Below are positions 1 through 7,036 of a DNA stretch of 64,000 nt, piece by piece. A program made the translations under genes and the position numbers. The notes below the pieces were generated by a model. The model did not search any database, was not told the DNA's origin, and saw only the letters and a list, made by a program, of their open reading frames with translations. Source of the DNA: Sporolactobacillus kofuensis. GTDB lineage: Bacteria > Bacillota > Bacilli > Bacillales > Sporolactobacillaceae. Numbering within the stretch: position 1 is the first letter of the stretch; each line of letters starts with the position of its first letter. The stretch covers positions 1 through 64,000 of the forward strand of contig NZ_JBHSTQ010000012.1 in assembly GCF_042660205.1 (NCBI RefSeq), given 5' to 3'.

Positions 1-656
1 GTGATCCGAACCGAATCCAGCGTAATCCGAACCGAATGGAGCTGAATCCGAACCGAATCCGGCGACCCGAACCGAATGGACCCGAATCCGAACCGAATCC
101 GGCGTAATCCGAACCGAATGGAGCCGAATCCGAACCGAATCCGACGCTACCCGAACCGAATCCAGCGTAATCCGAACCGAATCCGGCGTGATCCGAACCG
201 AATGGATCCGAACCCGAACCGAATCCGGCGTAATCCGAACCGAATCCGGCGTAATCCGAACCGAATGGAGCTGAATCCGAACCGAATCCGGCGACCCGAA
301 CCGAATGGACCCGAATCCGAACCGAATGGAGCTGAACCCGAACCGAATCCGGCGACCCGAACCGAATGGACCCGAATCCGAACCGAATCCGGCGTAATCC
401 GAACCGAATAGAGCCGAATCCGAACCGAATCCGACGCTACCCGAACCGAATCCAGCGTAATCCGAACCGAATGGAGCTGAATCCGAACCGAATCCGGCGT
501 AATCCGAGCCGAATCTGGTGACCCGAATCTGGTGACCCGACCCGAATCCGGCGTGATCCGAACCGAATGGATCCGAATCCGAGCCGAATCTGGTGACCCG
601 ACCCGAATGGAGCTGAATCCGAACCGAATCCGGTGCTACCCGAACCGAATCTGGAC
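1..656. repeat. Degenerate 21-bp minisatellite
   Basis: An 11-bp core, CCGAACCGAAT, recurs throughout, separated mostly by 10-bp spacers of a few types (CCGGCGTAAT, GGAGCTGAAT, GGACCCGAAT, CCGACGCTAC), giving a period near 21 bp. Some units are 19 bp because the spacer is CCGGCGAC, so the reading frame changes along the array. A block of about 122 bp starting at 59 recurs at 349 with one difference (G at 120, A at 410), which shows higher-order duplication. The array is already under way at base 1, so its left end is outside the window. A 111-codon open frame (76-411) encodes PNRIRRN-type repeats, but it has no ribosome site and is probably a by-product of the repeats. The stretch 657-800 shows no gene. 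Confidence 0.9.
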
Positions 657-800
657 TATCGGGATGAAGACTTCTCCTATGTTCCTCGGATATCGAAAGT
701 AATCATTTGAAAATGAGTGGATAATTCTTTTACTTGATACACAAAAATATAATGAGTCAGAAGGTGAGGTGAAAATGAAGTAAAAGGGAGGGGGATCGTC

Positions 801-1493
801 ATGGCACAACCGTTATGCGTGATTATCCATGGATTCGCTGGAAGTCCGTGGGAAATAGAACCACTCGCACATGCTCTGAAACAAGCGGGTTATGAAGTAA
901 TCACTCCGCTTCTTCCTGGACACAGCATGGACAGGGGGAAGATGGAGAAAATCAAAGCTTTGGAATGGTTGAAAATGGTTGAAGCTATTTTGAAAAAGGC
1001 CATTGATGATAAAAGAACCGTTCATTTAATAGGATTTTCAATGGGGGGGATGATTGCCTCAATCATGGCTTGTCGTTATCAAATTGCTACTTTAGTGTTG
1101 CTTTCTCCGGCGGTTTATGTGATTACTCCTCACGTAGTAAAGATGAGACTGGGAATGTTTTTTCAGGTTACTCTTCAGCATTCCAAATTAGCTGACAAAT
1201 CCATAATGAATCATCAGTTATTCACTCAATTTGTACCGATCCATAATCTTTTTCAGTTCCGAAAGGTTGTCCGCCAAGCGAAAAGAATTTTCCAACATAT
1301 TTCAGTCCCGGTATGCATTATTCATGGAAAAAAGGATGAAACCGTTGATCCGAAAAGTTCAGATCTCATCTATCGTACGGTCTCATCCCATATCAAAGAA
1401 CTTCATTATCTCCCGCTCTCCGGCCATCACATCTGCCAGGGGCGTGAACGTGATCAAGTGATTCAAATGGTCCTGACATTTTTAGAGAACTAG
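801..1493 (+). CDS. Alpha/beta hydrolase, carboxylesterase/monoacylglycerol lipase type
   Basis: A 230-residue cytoplasmic serine hydrolase resembling the short Bacillus carboxylesterases of the Est30/YvaK kind. Visible features are the oxyanion-hole HGFAG near residue 11, the nucleophile elbow GFSMGG near residue 78, an acid residue in the segment GKKDETVD, and the catalytic histidine in SGHH near the C-terminus. The length fits the family (about 245). The start is supported by AAGGGAGGGGG six bases upstream. Such enzymes cleave short- to medium-chain carboxyl esters; the natural substrate cannot be read from the sequence. It stands alone after the minisatellite, tail to tail with the broken HesB-like gene. 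No paired terminator is obvious. Confidence 0.85.
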   Translation: MAQPLCVIIHGFAGSPWEIEPLAHALKQAGYEVITPLLPGHSMDRGKMEKIKALEWLKMVEAILKKAIDDKRTVHLIGFSMGGMIASIMACRYQIATLVLLSPAVYVITPHVVKMRLGMFFQVTLQHSKLADKSIMNHQLFTQFVPIHNLFQFRKVVRQAKRIFQHISVPVCIIHGKKDETVDPKSSDLIYRTVSSHIKELHYLPLSGHHICQGRERDQVIQMVLTFLEN

Positions 1494-1498
1494 TTTTC

Positions 1499-1808
1499 TC
1501 ATGAATAATGGTTGTGATCACCTTTCGATGGATTCACAATTTCAAATCCTGGTTCAGGCACGTAGAAAAATTGAATCCATACGCCATCGAGGAGTTCTTC
1601 CCGTTTATCGAGCAACACATCGATGCCTTTCTCTGTCTGCACAATCTCATCATGCTCCGTTGGGGTACTTATACGTTAATGCATAGTGGGCGTGATCGCC
1701 ATGATGTTCGGTCACAATGACACGCAGCATTTGCCCCTTTGCATCCTCATTTTCGAGCATTTCTTTCATAACTTTTGCCGCATTTCGGTTAATCCTGCAT
1801 TTCATCAT
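1499..1808 (-). pseudogene. HesB/IscA-like protein gene, frameshifted
   Basis: Read on the minus strand from ATG at 1808 (AGGAG eight bases upstream), the frame gives 52 residues beginning MMKCRINRNAAKVMKEM and containing HGDHAHY. It then meets TGA at 1652-1650. The next frame continues without a gap in sense: TEHDEIVQTEKGIDVLLDKR, then a segment ending in NPSKGDHNHYS, with a stop at 1501-1499. Joined, the two parts resemble the cysteine-poor HesB-like family of Bacillales (Fe-S biosynthesis fold, about 100 residues). The span is 310 nt, so one base is out of phase, with the break between about 1652 and 1690. Either the gene is a recent pseudogene or the assembly has a one-base error. The family assignment is from memory of homologues. 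Confidence 0.7.
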
Positions 1809-1935
1809 CGATTCTCCTACCTCATTTTTTAATCCTGACTTAGTATGACATAGTTTATTAAGAAAATCCCGTTTGTAGGTGAGCTTAGAGATCGTGGCTT
1901 GTATGCAGACGAAATAATTCTGATCATCTAAGTAC

Positions 1936-2838
1936 TTACCTCGTCTTATTTTTGGATAAGAAGATAGTTATTCCCGTTAAAATGACAAGGATGCCCAATC
2001 CTTGTTGCAGAGTAATTCCTTGATTCAAAATGAAATACGCAAGAATGCAGGTCCAAATGGGCTCTCCCAAGATACTCATTGAAATGGTTGAAGTGCTCAG
2101 CCATTTCAATAACCAGTTAAAGATCGTCTGGCCTAATAGTGTTGAAATTAACGCCAGACAAAGGAACCACACCCAATTTTGCAAAGCGTAGTGGGTTAAG
2201 GAATAGCCATTGATGAACGAATAAGCAAGGAGAAAAATCGCACTGCTCCCGTAACCAATTATTGCGTAGGGGATGAGAGAGAGTTTTCTTCGAAGTCCTT
2301 GTCCAAGGAGAAAGTATCCGGTGATTAATCCAGCCGCAATAAATGCAAGGACGTCACCAAAGAGGGCAACACCACTCACTCTAAAATCTTGCCAACCGAT
2401 AATCATGCTTCCCGCAAGAGCAAGGATTCCTCCGAGAATTGCGCGTACGGTTAACCGCTCACCGAAGAGTACATAACCACCGATAAATGCAAACAAAGGT
2501 TGCAGTGTAACAAGAACAGTTGAGCTGGCTACTGAAGTATAGCGTAAGGATTCAAACCAAAGGGCATAGTGTGCCGCAAGAAAAACTCCGGAAAGAAGAC
2601 CAAGCAGCCATTGCTTCTGAGTTAACTTCCTTATCTCCACTCGATTGGACTTTTTTATCAACGAAAATGGCAAGAGGATAAGCGCTGAGAAGAGCATTCG
2701 GTAACCGGCGATGATCGTAGAGGGGGCATCTGCAAGTTTGACGAAAATGGCAGATGTGGCCATTGAAAATGCAGCAAAAAATAGAAGAAAATAAGAAAAT
2801 TTGCGATTCAACGTTTTCAGAATGATCACTCCAGGCAA
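1936..2838 (-). CDS. EamA/DMT family transporter
   Basis: Up to 300 residues of strongly hydrophobic sequence with the two-fold repeat typical of the drug/metabolite transporter superfamily (ten membrane helices). Recognisable family features are SAIFVKLADAP in the first helix pair, GYRMLFSALILLP, and ASSTVLVTLQPLFAFIGGYV closing the first half; the second half has ILGEPIWTCILAYF. It is probably an inner-membrane exporter of small metabolites; the substrate is unknown. The start is uncertain: the longest frame begins at TTG 2838 without a ribosome site, while a GGAG at 2833-2830 suggests initiation a few codons later. It is divergent from the MFS gene at 3039. No operon partner is seen. Confidence 0.85.
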   Translation of the reverse strand: MPGVIILKTLNRKFSYFLLFFAAFSMATSAIFVKLADAPSTIIAGYRMLFSALILLPFSLIKKSNRVEIRKLTQKQWLLGLLSGVFLAAHYALWFESLRYTSVASSTVLVTLQPLFAFIGGYVLFGERLTVRAILGGILALAGSMIIGWQDFRVSGVALFGDVLAFIAAGLITGYFLLGQGLRRKLSLIPYAIIGYGSSAIFLLAYSFINGYSLTHYALQNWVWFLCLALISTLLGQTIFNWLLKWLSTSTISMSILGEPIWTCILAYFILNQGITLQQGLGILVILTGITIFLSKNKTR

Positions 2839-2937
2839 AGTAGGAATCTAAAGTGTGACATGTTTTTAATTTTAACAGAGATATGCCACAAGTGATCTAT
2901 TCTTTCAAGGTAAAATGTAACGTAAATGGCTATTTAA

Positions 2938-2946
2938 TGGTATACT
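2938..2946 (+). promoter_or_regulatory. Probable extended -10 promoter of the MFS-rhodanese unit
   Basis: TGGTATACT, an extended -10 (TGn plus TATACT), lies about 90 bases before the TTG start at 3039. No convincing -35 was found. It would drive the MFS gene and the rhodanese that follows it. Confidence 0.45.
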
Positions 2947-3038
2947 AGGAGCTCTGATTGCGCTAAAGATGGTACGGTGGATTATAGATCTAGACAACTG
3001 TGGGTACATACATCTTTGTTTGAGAGAAGGAGTTCTAA

Positions 3039-4301
3039 TTGAGATTTAGAGATTTTCACAAAAATATTAAAATACGGATCATTGAAACCTTTACCAGCCG
3101 TTTTATTGGTGGGATGATCTTTCCGTTTATGACAATCTATCTCGCTCAGCATTTTGGAGCGAAGACAACAGGACTGTTGCTGCTGATCACTATATTTATT
3201 GGTATTGCAAATTCATTTCTTGGTGGGTATATATCCGATCAGTTTGGCCGTAAAAAGGTGATGCTTTTTGCCGAGTGTGCGCGCTTTGTTGCTTTTTTCA
3301 TGATGATGATCAGCAATTCTCCTTTCTTTGAATCAGCGATTATTACATACTTGATGATGATTGTGAACAGTATTAGTTGGGGACTCGCCGGGCCTGCAAA
3401 TGATGCGATGCTGATTGATGTTAGTACGCCGGAACAACGGAAATTAATGTATTCCATGACGTATTGGGCAAACAATCTATCTATTGCGATTGGCGGGATC
3501 TTAGGCGCGTTATTGTTCCAGCACTACCTGTTTGAATTATTCGTAGCCCTTTGTGTCGTTGAATTCGGCGTTGTTTTCCTCGTCGCTTTCTTTATCGAGG
3601 AAACTTATAAGGCACTGCATACGGATAAGATTGTATTTGCTAAACATCTTCACCATATTTTTACAAGCTATCATCGGGTTTTTCAGGATAAGCTCTTCAT
3701 TGTTTTTGTGCTTGCCGGTGTTCTCGTATTCTCAATGGAATTGCAGCTAACGAATTACATCGGCATCCGATTAAGTGAAGAAATGCCGGCACAACGGTTT
3801 CTTTTTTGGCATGTGAATGGACTAACGATGCTCGGCTTTTTGCGTAGTGAAAATACAATTCTTGTTGCAGTGTTGATGTTATTTATCTCTCATTTTAGCC
3901 ACTTACTGAAAGATCGGACGGCACTCGTAGGCAGTTGTGCACTCTTTTCGATCGGTTATGGTGTATTATCTTATACAAACAATATCTGGTTACTCGTCAT
4001 TTTCATGGTCGTTCTTACGATCGGTGAAGTCTTTCGCGTGCCGGTTGAGCAATCTTATGCAGCGTCCATACCACCAGAAGACGCGAGAAGTATTTATATG
4101 GCGATTAATGGTTTAAAATATAATTTAGCCATGCTGATCGCTTCGTTGACAATTACTATCGGCACTTATCTGTCAACTCTAGCTACGGCTGTGTTCGTTA
4201 CTTCGATCGGTCTTATTGGAACATTCATCTATGCGCTCATTATTCCACATGTTGATCGAAGGATTCTTTTAAGAAACGAAGGATCTGGAGCAACAAAATA
4301 A
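3039..4301 (+). CDS. MFS transporter, MdtG/MdtH-like
   Basis: A 420-residue major facilitator protein with twelve predicted helices. The loop 2-3 signature GGYISDQFGRKKVM near residue 65 is intact, and a second conserved segment DAMLIDVS follows in the N-terminal half. The start is TTG, preceded by GAGAAGGAG at six bases. It is a clear paralogue of the minus-strand MFS protein at 31593-32849: both share SRF(I/V)G.M(I/V)FPFM, the GGYISD.FGRK motif and the AMLIDVST segment. Likely a proton-driven exporter of drugs or sugars; substrate unknown. It is followed after 18 bases by a rhodanese with its own ribosome site, so the two are probably co-transcribed. Confidence 0.88.
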   Translation: MRFRDFHKNIKIRIIETFTSRFIGGMIFPFMTIYLAQHFGAKTTGLLLLITIFIGIANSFLGGYISDQFGRKKVMLFAECARFVAFFMMMISNSPFFESAIITYLMMIVNSISWGLAGPANDAMLIDVSTPEQRKLMYSMTYWANNLSIAIGGILGALLFQHYLFELFVALCVVEFGVVFLVAFFIEETYKALHTDKIVFAKHLHHIFTSYHRVFQDKLFIVFVLAGVLVFSMELQLTNYIGIRLSEEMPAQRFLFWHVNGLTMLGFLRSENTILVAVLMLFISHFSHLLKDRTALVGSCALFSIGYGVLSYTNNIWLLVIFMVVLTIGEVFRVPVEQSYAASIPPEDARSIYMAINGLKYNLAMLIASLTITIGTYLSTLATAVFVTSIGLIGTFIYALIIPHVDRRILLRNEGSGATK

Positions 4302-4319
4302 TTAAATGGAGGCAATACA

Positions 4320-4622
4320 ATGTTTGAAGAAATTTTACCACAAGAAGTAGAAAGTCTGCGTCTACAAGGAAAGGTTGCAAGCATTATTGATGTACGGGAA
4401 GCTGATGAATATGAGAGTGGTCATATCCCTGGTGCCGTGAACATTTCGGTGAATCATATTGAGGAGAAGCTGAATCTCATTGATAAAGATAAAGAATACA
4501 TTTTGGTTTGTCATTCAGGAGGCAGAAGCAGTTATGCTTCCGAAGTCATGGCCGATCACGGGTTTAAGGTGAAGAATATGACCGGTGGCATGTTAGCGTG
4601 GACCGGTGAAGTTGATTATTGA
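4320..4622 (+). CDS. Single-domain rhodanese-like protein
   Basis: A 100-residue cytoplasmic sulfurtransferase-fold protein. It contains the DVREADEYESGHIPGA segment (residues about 24-39) and the active-site loop CHSGGRS (residues about 64-70), so the catalytic cysteine and the arginine of the C-x4-R loop are both present. The length is that of minimal rhodaneses such as YtwF. It probably carries persulfide sulfur to a thiophilic acceptor; the partner is unknown. The ribosome site GGAGG sits upstream at normal spacing, the gene follows the MFS gene by 18 bases, and a strong terminator lies just after it. Compare the second rhodanese at 50940, which lacks the cysteine. Confidence 0.92.
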   Translation: MFEEILPQEVESLRLQGKVASIIDVREADEYESGHIPGAVNISVNHIEEKLNLIDKDKEYILVCHSGGRSSYASEVMADHGFKVKNMTGGMLAWTGEVDY

Positions 4623-4636
4623 ATAAAGCTAAGAAA

Positions 4637-4671
4637 AAGAAGGACAGGAGAAATTCCTGTTCTTCTTTTTT
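4637..4671 (+). terminator. Rho-independent terminator after the rhodanese
   Basis: The stem AGAAGGACAGGA pairs with TCCTGTTCTTCT around a short loop and is followed by six T residues. Confidence 0.85.
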
Positions 4672-4687
4672 GACACGTAAAAATAGC

Positions 4688-5368
4688 TCATGCTTTTGAT
4701 AATCGATCTAAATGCCAAATATATGGACAGAGTAATGCGGGATTGTCTGGAGATACAAAGTTGCAGATTTCATTTGCCTCACCCTTAGTGACTTTCTTGT
4801 TCAAAAGTTGAGTCAACCACTTTTCAAGATGAGCATCAAAGAGAACAGCACTATTATCAACATGGTCAAATGCAAAGTGAAAATCAAGAGTCAGAATTAA
4901 AAATAAAAAATTGGCTTTCTTATCGCTAATTCCTGAAACGCTCTTTAGGTTATTGACAAAAACAAAATAGTCCAAAGAATTAGTTAGAAAGCGGTCTGGG
5001 GATTGATACTCATGCACAATAATTGTTGACAGAGAGGTAATATATTCCGCCATTTTTCCCGGAAAGCGGTGAAGTGCTGGTTTCTGTGCGATGGCATCTC
5101 TAACGCGTTCACTATGATTCATCATCCATTCCGGATTAAAATGATCTTTACCAATCCTATTCAGCAATGAATGTGGAAGATTCCAGGCGACTTCAGATTT
5201 GACAGATTGATCGACAATCACCGCGATCAATAAAGCAAAGCTGTTTTTCTCAACGAGAGCTCTACTCTCCCGTGACATCATGATCGCGTCTAACATAGAC
5301 GTTGGCTTGGATTTCTGAAAGTCATTTTTTAATTCTTCTAATCTTGGTACTAAAGCTGTGTCGATCAT
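4688..5368 (-). CDS. HhH-GPD superfamily-like protein, possible DNA glycosylase
   Basis: A 226-residue protein. The segment SFALLIAVIVDQSVKSEVAW (residues about 42-61) followed by LPHSLLNRIG resembles the start of the HhH-GPD fold in the iron-free uncharacterised branch (ALL.G.LLDQQV pattern). VSGISDKKANFLFLIL (about 144-159) fits a helix-hairpin-helix, and DFHFAFDHVDNS follows where the catalytic aspartate region would be. No C-x6-C-x2-C-x5-C iron-sulfur motif is present; only two cysteines occur near the C-terminus. If the fold is right it would be a base-excision type protein, but activity cannot be claimed. It is monocistronic, convergent with the rhodanese gene. Confidence 0.5.
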   Translation of the reverse strand: MIDTALVPRLEELKNDFQKSKPTSMLDAIMMSRESRALVEKNSFALLIAVIVDQSVKSEVAWNLPHSLLNRIGKDHFNPEWMMNHSERVRDAIAQKPALHRFPGKMAEYITSLSTIIVHEYQSPDRFLTNSLDYFVFVNNLKSVSGISDKKANFLFLILTLDFHFAFDHVDNSAVLFDAHLEKWLTQLLNKKVTKGEANEICNFVSPDNPALLCPYIWHLDRLSKA

Positions 5369-5528
5369 GAACTGCCCCCTATTTACTCCGTATTGTACTC
5401 CATTATAGAGTATTGAGGACGAGTAAAGAAATGAAAAGGTGAGAAAGAGCTATCATTGATTTAGAGAAAAAAGCATTTTCGTTTATAAAAATGAGTGGGT
5501 GTGTAACTAGCCAATATGTGAGTAAACG

Positions 5529-5711
5529 TTAGTACTCATTGAACTTTTTTCTAGAACGTAACCGTAAATGAACGGCTCGATACTCATCCTCTAGAACAAT
5601 TAAGGGCAATTCAAAAAGCTGTTTTCCATTTATTTTATATACGTTAGCCTCGATGAGCTGATCGATGAGTTTCTGTCGTTTCCAGTCTTCATTAGTTAAG
5701 AGTGTATCCAT
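5529..5711 (-). CDS. FbpA-family small protein under an S-box
   Basis: A 60-residue protein starting at ATG 5711, chosen because AAGGAG lies seven bases upstream. The segment RQKLIDQLIEANVYKINGKQ followed by LFELPLIVLEDEYRAV matches the pattern of Fur-regulated basic protein FbpA, a small Bacillales family thought to help adapt to iron limitation. Length agrees with the family. Here the upstream region is not a clear Fur box but a consensus promoter, a SAM riboswitch and a terminator, so expression should respond to S-adenosylmethionine. No methionine gene follows; the next minus-strand gene (ending 4688) starts 160 bases further on and is not obviously co-transcribed. Confidence 0.75.
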   Translation of the reverse strand: MDTLLTNEDWKRQKLIDQLIEANVYKINGKQLFELPLIVLEDEYRAVHLRLRSRKKFNEY

Positions 5712-5732
5712 GGTAATACTCCTTTCTCGATC

Positions 5733-5772
5733 AAAAAATAAAGCCCTCTCTTCTAAAATAAGAAGAGAAGGC
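5733..5772 (-). terminator. Riboswitch expression platform: terminator hairpin
   Basis: On the minus strand GCCTTCTCTTCT pairs with AGAAGAGAGGGC around a six-base loop and is followed by TTTATTTTTT. It lies between the S-box aptamer and the ribosome site of the FbpA-like gene, exactly where an S-box attenuator belongs. Confidence 0.85.
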
Positions 5773-5790
5773 ATCTTTTCAGACCACTCA

Positions 5791-5891
5791 ACTTATCTTC
5801 AAAGCAAATTGCTTATTGGAATTAGCACCGTGTCATTAATGACCGGTTGCTGAGGTTTCATAGGGCCAATCCCTCCACCTCTCTAGATAAG
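5791..5891 (-). promoter_or_regulatory. SAM-I (S-box) riboswitch aptamer
   Basis: On the minus strand the conserved S-box elements appear in order: CTTATC (5' side of P1), AGAGAGGTGGAGGGA, GGCCCTATGAAACC, CAGCAACCGGT, ACGGTGCTAATTCC, and GATAAG (3' side of P1). These are the diagnostic sequences of the SAM-I class, which binds S-adenosylmethionine and promotes termination. The downstream hairpin and T-run complete the switch. The gene it controls is the FbpA-like small protein, not a recognised methionine or cysteine gene, which is unusual for this class. Confidence 0.95.
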
Positions 5892-5916
5892 CGGAAACAC
5901 TTATTAAATTAGTGAC

Positions 5917-5946
5917 ATCATATACCTTATTAATCACAGTTGTCAA
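5917..5946 (-). promoter_or_regulatory. Sigma-A promoter of the S-box transcript
   Basis: On the minus strand TTGACA (5946-5941) and TATGAT (5922-5917) are 18 bases apart, and the aptamer begins about 25 bases downstream. Confidence 0.8.
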
Positions 5947-6046
5947 CTATGATTAATAATTTTCGTTGAAAAAGAACATGAACTTATGCGATAATGCAAC
6001 AAGATTATCACGAAGAACGGTATCAATAAGGAGAGAACGAGAACGA

Positions 6047-6277
6047 ATGACTAAATTACTTGATGAAATCAATGCGCTTGCACGATTATCACGAGAACGT
6101 CCGTTAAATGATCAAGAAAAGAAAAGGCAAGCTGAACTTCGCGAGCAGTATCTCGCTAATTTTCGTAACCGATTTAAACAGCAACTCTCACAAATCAAGG
6201 TTGTCGATTCAAAGGGTAATGATGTAACACCGAAAAAAGCAAAACTAATGAAGAAAGGGTTCAATCCGAAGCGATGA
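6047..6277 (+). CDS. DUF896 family protein, YnzC-like
   Basis: A 76-residue charged protein starting at ATG 6047. The sequence INALARLSRERPLNDQEKKR, then LREQYLANFRN and the ending KVVDSKGNDVTPKKAK, match the DUF896/YnzC family, a short helical hairpin protein. In B. subtilis ynzC lies in the SOS operon with lexA and yneA; here those neighbours are missing and no LexA box was found. AAGGAG lies 13 bases before the start, which is long, so the start is chosen mainly on homology. Molecular function unknown. Confidence 0.85.
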   Translation: MTKLLDEINALARLSRERPLNDQEKKRQAELREQYLANFRNRFKQQLSQIKVVDSKGNDVTPKKAKLMKKGFNPKR

Positions 6278-6354
6278 CGCTCTTCGGTTATGAGCTTAAA
6301 GTCAGAATATATGATCTGAATGCAACCAGTGCAGATCATTTGACTCTGCAAATT

Positions 6355-6370
6355 AAATTGTGCACAATGT
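6355..6370 (+). promoter_or_regulatory. OhrR operator-like palindrome before ohrR
   Basis: ATTGTGCACAAT (6357-6368) is a perfect palindrome within AAATTAAATTGTGCACAATG, reminiscent of the AT-rich OhrR boxes of Bacillus. A related inverted repeat lies before tpx at 6899-6925. Confidence 0.55.
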
Positions 6371-6401
6371 AATAAAGGCAATACGAAAAAGAGGGCTAGA
6401 T

Positions 6402-6857
6402 TTGGAAAAACATCTGAACTTACAGGATCACCTATGTTTCTCTTTGTACGCATGTTCTCGGGCAATCTCTCGAATGTATCGGCCACTCCTCGATCAATTA
6501 GGCATTACCTATCCACAGTATCTTGTCCTTCTTGTGCTGTGGGAAAGAGGAAAATGTTCGATCAAGGATCTCGGCCAAAGATTGGACTTGGATTCTGGTA
6601 CGCTAACACCTTTGCTGAAAAGAATGGAGAGCAAGCAACTTATTCGGCGACAACGCCTCGAAGAAGACGAGCGTGTCGTTGTGGTGACTTTAACAGAAAA
6701 AGGTGAAACGCTTTGGCGAGAGGCGGTATGTATCCCGTCATCACTTGTTCGTTCAAGCGGATTGCAGGCTGAAGAATTAAAAGAGCTGAACGAGAAGATT
6801 CAACGATTGACTGAACATGTCTTACAATTCAGTGCGGAAAACCAACATAGGTTGTAA
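6402..6857 (+). CDS. ohrR: Organic-peroxide sensor OhrR (MarR family)
   Basis: A 151-residue MarR-type repressor. The start is TTG 6402 with AGAGGG six bases upstream; this places the N-terminus as in known OhrR. The segment LCFSLYACSR carries the reactive cysteine (residue 12) that is oxidised by organic hydroperoxides. LGITYPQYLVLLVLWE, LDLDSGTLTPLLKRME (recognition helix) and EEDERVVVVTLTEKG (wing) are diagnostic. Family members are dimeric and release DNA on oxidation. The usual partner ohrA is not next to it; the next gene is tpx, and both genes have similar palindromes upstream, so OhrR may control itself and tpx. Confidence 0.9.
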   Translation: MEKHLNLQDHLCFSLYACSRAISRMYRPLLDQLGITYPQYLVLLVLWERGKCSIKDLGQRLDLDSGTLTPLLKRMESKQLIRRQRLEEDERVVVVTLTEKGETLWREAVCIPSSLVRSSGLQAEELKELNEKIQRLTEHVLQFSAENQHRL

Positions 6858-6898
6858 TTTGAACATGGATTTTGAACAAAAATTTTTTTCGCTAATAA

Positions 6899-6925
6899 AT
6901 TGTGCAAAATATAATTTTACACAAT
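6899..6925 (+). promoter_or_regulatory. Operator-like inverted repeat before tpx, overlapping a -10
   Basis: ATTGTGCAAAAT (6899-6910) and ATTTTACACAAT (6914-6925) form an inverted repeat with one mismatch. TATAAT at 6910-6915 lies at its centre, so a protein bound here would block transcription. The ATTGTGCA half matches the palindrome before ohrR. Confidence 0.55.
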
Positions 6926-7036
6926 GCAATAAAGGAGGTGATGATCACACATAATAAGCGTTTATTGTGGCTAGAGTACTTATTATTTAGTTAATGATTT
7001 AATCCTGTATACCCTATTAAATTGGAGGAAGATAAA

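Noticed and set aside
76..411. 111-codon frame with PNRIRRN repeats as a real protein
   Set aside because: No ribosome site, and the repeat units change frame along the array; it ends only because one repeat copy has A for G at 410.
1..656. CRISPR array
   Set aside because: The repeats are 11 bp with 8-10 bp spacers drawn from a few recurrent types; there are no unique 30-bp spacers and no cas genes.
1501..1720. Two overlapping plus-strand frames of 61 and 70 codons after the esterase gene
   Set aside because: They are the reverse side of the HesB-like pseudogene, whose minus-strand sense is coherent.
5799..5861. 20-residue leader peptide with a GGAGG site before the FbpA-like gene
   Set aside because: The whole segment is the conserved core of the S-box aptamer; GGTGGAGGGA and GGCCCTATGAAACC are riboswitch signatures, not a ribosome site and start.
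5935..5966. Fur box before the FbpA-like gene
   Set aside because: ATGATTAATAATTTTC resembles part of a Fur box but does not give two good inverted hexamers; the S-box is the clear control element.
6930..7000. 17-codon frame after AAAGGAGGTG before tpx
   Set aside because: The ATG is only two bases from the ribosome-site-like sequence and the peptide is not recognisable; it may simply be leader sequence of tpx.
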